A stretch of DNA of 64,000 bases from assembly GCF_006716745.1 (NCBI RefSeq), contig NZ_VFPP01000001.1:5281386-5345385 (forward strand). Direction: 5' to 3'. How positions within the stretch are numbered: position 1 is the stretch's first letter; every line of letters begins with the position of its first letter. Shown piece by piece: positions 62,650 to 64,000 of this stretch. The translations under genes were made by a program, and so were the position numbers. Origin of the DNA: Saccharothrix saharensis (GTDB taxonomy: Bacteria > Actinomycetota > Actinomycetes > Mycobacteriales > Pseudonocardiaceae). The notes under the pieces were generated by a model. The model was not told the DNA's origin. It worked only from the letters and a program-made list of their open reading frames with translations, and ran no database searches.

Positions 62650-64000
62650 CTAGTCCTCGTCGTCCAGGTCGCGGGTGGCCCGCTTGGCCAGAGCTTCACG
62701 CACGGTGACCGGATCGACGGGGTAGCGGTTGCCGGTCGAGGGCACCTTGACGCCCTCGACGGCCAGCAGCTCGCGCAGGTGCTTGCCGTTGAGCTTGCGG
62801 TACGGAGCCCAGTCGGGTGCGAGCTTGGCCAGCAGCGCGGGCACGTCGGCCACCGGCACCACGTCGTGTCCCAGTACCTCGGACACGTCCTCCAACAGGT
62901 CGCGGGGAGCCGGCGGCGCGGCGCGCTCCGGGGTACCGACGACCACGGCGGGGTGGACCTTGGTCATGGCGCGCTCGATGACCTCGGTCGCGGCGTCCCA
63001 TCCCGTGTCGTCGTTGACCTGGATGAAGAACCACTTCAGCACCTCGAACCGCTCGGCGGTCGCGCCGGTGAGGATCGACGTTCCCCGGTCCTTGCCGGCG
63101 CGCAGCTCGGTCGCCCGGATACCGGCCTGGAACGACCCGTCGCCGAGGAACCCATCGTTGCTGCGCCACGACTTCACCGCGAAGCACGCGTTGAGCTGCA
63201 CCAACTCCACGATCTTCGGTGGGATGGCGTCCGCCCGTGACGACTGGGTGTCGAAGCCGAGGATGATGCCGGTCTTGCGGGCACGGCGCAGGGTCTGCAC
63301 CGCCAGTTCCGCGGCTTCCTCGCCCTGGGCGCTGCCGAACAGCTCGTGGCACTCGCTGAACAGCGCCACGATCGGCCGCAGGTCCGGGTACTTCTCCGCG
63401 AGTCCGCGCGTGACCTTCTTCGCACCCAACTCGGCGAGCCGCGCCTCACGACGTCCGACCTCGTCGTACAGCTCGCGAAGCGACTCCACCGCCGAGTCCA
63501 CAACGGACGCGTCGGTGCCGCGCTCGTAACGCGCCAGACGGGGCTGGTAGGCGTCGAAGTCACCGTTGCCCGCGAACACGAACACCCACAGTTCGGCCAA
63601 CGGGTCCAGGGACGCGCCGAGCATGACCACGCGACCGGCGTTGGACTTGCCCTGCCCCATCATCCCGCCGAACACCACGTTCGAGGAGACCAGCGGCGGC
63701 GCAACCACGTCACCACGCTGGGACACACCCAGCGGCACGCCGATGAACACGTCGGCGGTACCGGCGTTGAGCAGCGGATATGCGGGTGCCGGTTTGGTGG
63801 ACAGACCGGGGTCGGCCACCCACAGGTCCACGAACCCGGCGCGCTCAGCCGCGTTGGGCCAGACCTCCATCGGGTCGCGGTGCAGGTTGCGCGCCAACAC
63901 GTCCCGCTTGTCGCTGATCATGTCCGGGGTCACACCGAGCGGCAGGGAGAACGTCGCCTGGTAGCCGCGCTGGTTCACCCGCACCGGCGGGGTGGCGAAC
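62650..64000 (-). CDS. FtsK/SpoIIIE-type DNA translocase (Tra), 5' partial
   Basis: At least 450 residues; the frame stays open to the right edge, so the N-terminus is missing. The Walker A motif is GGMMGQGKSNAGR, the Walker B region IVALFSECHELF, and the later DTQSSRADAIPPKIVEL and SWRSNDGFLGDG are typical of FtsK-like transfer proteins of actinomycete plasmids and integrative elements, which pump double-stranded DNA between cells. The C-terminus (HLRELLAVEGVKVPSTGNRY) looks like a winged-helix DNA-binding region, as in TraB-type proteins. Terminates 282 bp from the DUF2742-like gene across the GTTAGG region. Confidence 0.88.
   Translation of the reverse strand, partial: FATPPVRVNQRGYQATFSLPLGVTPDMISDKRDVLARNLHRDPMEVWPNAAERAGFVDLWVADPGLSTKPAPAYPLLNAGTADVFIGVPLGVSQRGDVVAPPLVSSNVVFGGMMGQGKSNAGRVVMLGASLDPLAELWVFVFAGNGDFDAYQPRLARYERGTDASVVDSAVESLRELYDEVGRREARLAELGAKKVTRGLAEKYPDLRPIVALFSECHELFGSAQGEEAAELAVQTLRRARKTGIILGFDTQSSRADAIPPKIVELVQLNACFAVKSWRSNDGFLGDGSFQAGIRATELRAGKDRGTSILTGATAERFEVLKWFFIQVNDDTGWDAATEVIERAMTKVHPAVVVGTPERAAPPAPRDLLEDVSEVLGHDVVPVADVPALLAKLAPDWAPYRKLNGKHLRELLAVEGVKVPSTGNRYPVDPVTVREALAKRATRDLDDED

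Larger units (their letters stand above)
58702..64000. mobile_element. Left part of a tRNA-Tyr-integrated element (AICE-like), right end outside the window
   Basis: The element begins in or just after tRNA-Tyr and has, all on the minus strand, an integrase, an excisionase, a DUF3631 ATPase, a DUF2742-like protein, a palindrome-rich control region and an FtsK/Tra-type translocase. This is the gene set of an actinomycete integrative and conjugative element, which moves double-stranded DNA with a single translocase. A phage-derived island is the alternative. No second copy of the tRNA 3' end was found up to 64000, so the right attachment site lies beyond the edge. Confidence 0.75.

Noticed and set aside
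58783..64000. A second copy of the tRNA-Tyr 3' end (right attachment site)
   Set aside because: No other GGTTCGAATCC-type match with the acceptor sequence was found in the window, so the right end must be beyond it.

Overview
The window is very GC-rich, uses GTG starts freely, and reads as a chromosomal segment of an actinomycete, most probably in the Pseudonocardiaceae (Actinosynnema/Saccharothrix/Lentzea type). The evidence is the menaquinone pathway with a MenJ reductase, a full 14-gene nuo operon, leaderless starts, CU044_5270 and TIGR03086 family proteins, and an actinomycete-type integrative element. Gene order partly follows a region I know from Mycobacterium tuberculosis (menA, menE, menB, menD, mgtA, menG, menJ, polyprenyl synthase, htpX, yajQ; about Rv0534c to Rv0566c). 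The genus assignment is inference.

Layout. 1-5.2 kb: tail of an unknown gene, an ADP-ribosylglycohydrolase and a cysteine-synthase-like PLP enzyme on a shared divergent promoter, a small unknown protein, menA, and a secreted SH3b protein. 5.2-13.5 kb: menE-menB and menD (divergent), a secreted M1 aminopeptidase, and menF translationally coupled to an ECF sigma factor and a CU044_5270 membrane protein. 13.5-17.6 kb: a DUF3592 membrane protein and paaABCDE (phenylacetyl-CoA epoxidase). 17.6-21.8 kb: an unknown membrane protein, a decayed gene, an inositol-monophosphatase-family enzyme and two GT4 glycosyltransferases (mgtA and a relative). 22-41.2 kb: menG, menJ, nuoA-N and a polyprenyl diphosphate synthase. 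This block has an array of mirrored 22-nt repeats at each end. The nuoA leader carries two perfect Rex-type operators and an iron-box-like palindrome.

41.3-58.6 kb: rarD, a sunset-domain membrane protein, korAB (2-oxoglutarate:ferredoxin oxidoreductase), an enoyl-CoA hydratase, an AsnC regulator divergent from a dimethylargininase-like enzyme, an unknown membrane protein with a TTA codon, a DUF574-type methyltransferase, a TIGR03086 protein divergent from an AraC regulator, a 55-residue protein, and a LysR regulator. Next comes a compact nuoB/nuoC/nuoI-like operon with no nuoD or membrane subunit, followed by htpX, then rmlA and yajQ on the other strand. 58.7 kb to the right edge: tRNA-Tyr, then the left part of an integrative element on the minus strand (integrase, excisionase, DUF3631 ATPase, DUF2742-like protein, an intergenic region rich in GTTAGG palindromes, and an FtsK/Tra-type translocase that runs off the edge).

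How it fits together. MenF, MenD, MenE, MenB, MenA and MenG make menaquinone, the polyprenyl synthase probably supplies its side chain, MenJ reduces the side chain, and NuoA-N delivers NADH electrons to it. KorAB acts on 2-oxoglutarate, which is also the MenD substrate. The Rex-like sites suggest the NADH/NAD ratio controls nuo. The least explained items are the NuoBCI mini-operon, the paired 22-nt repeat arrays, and the sigma factor coupled to menF.
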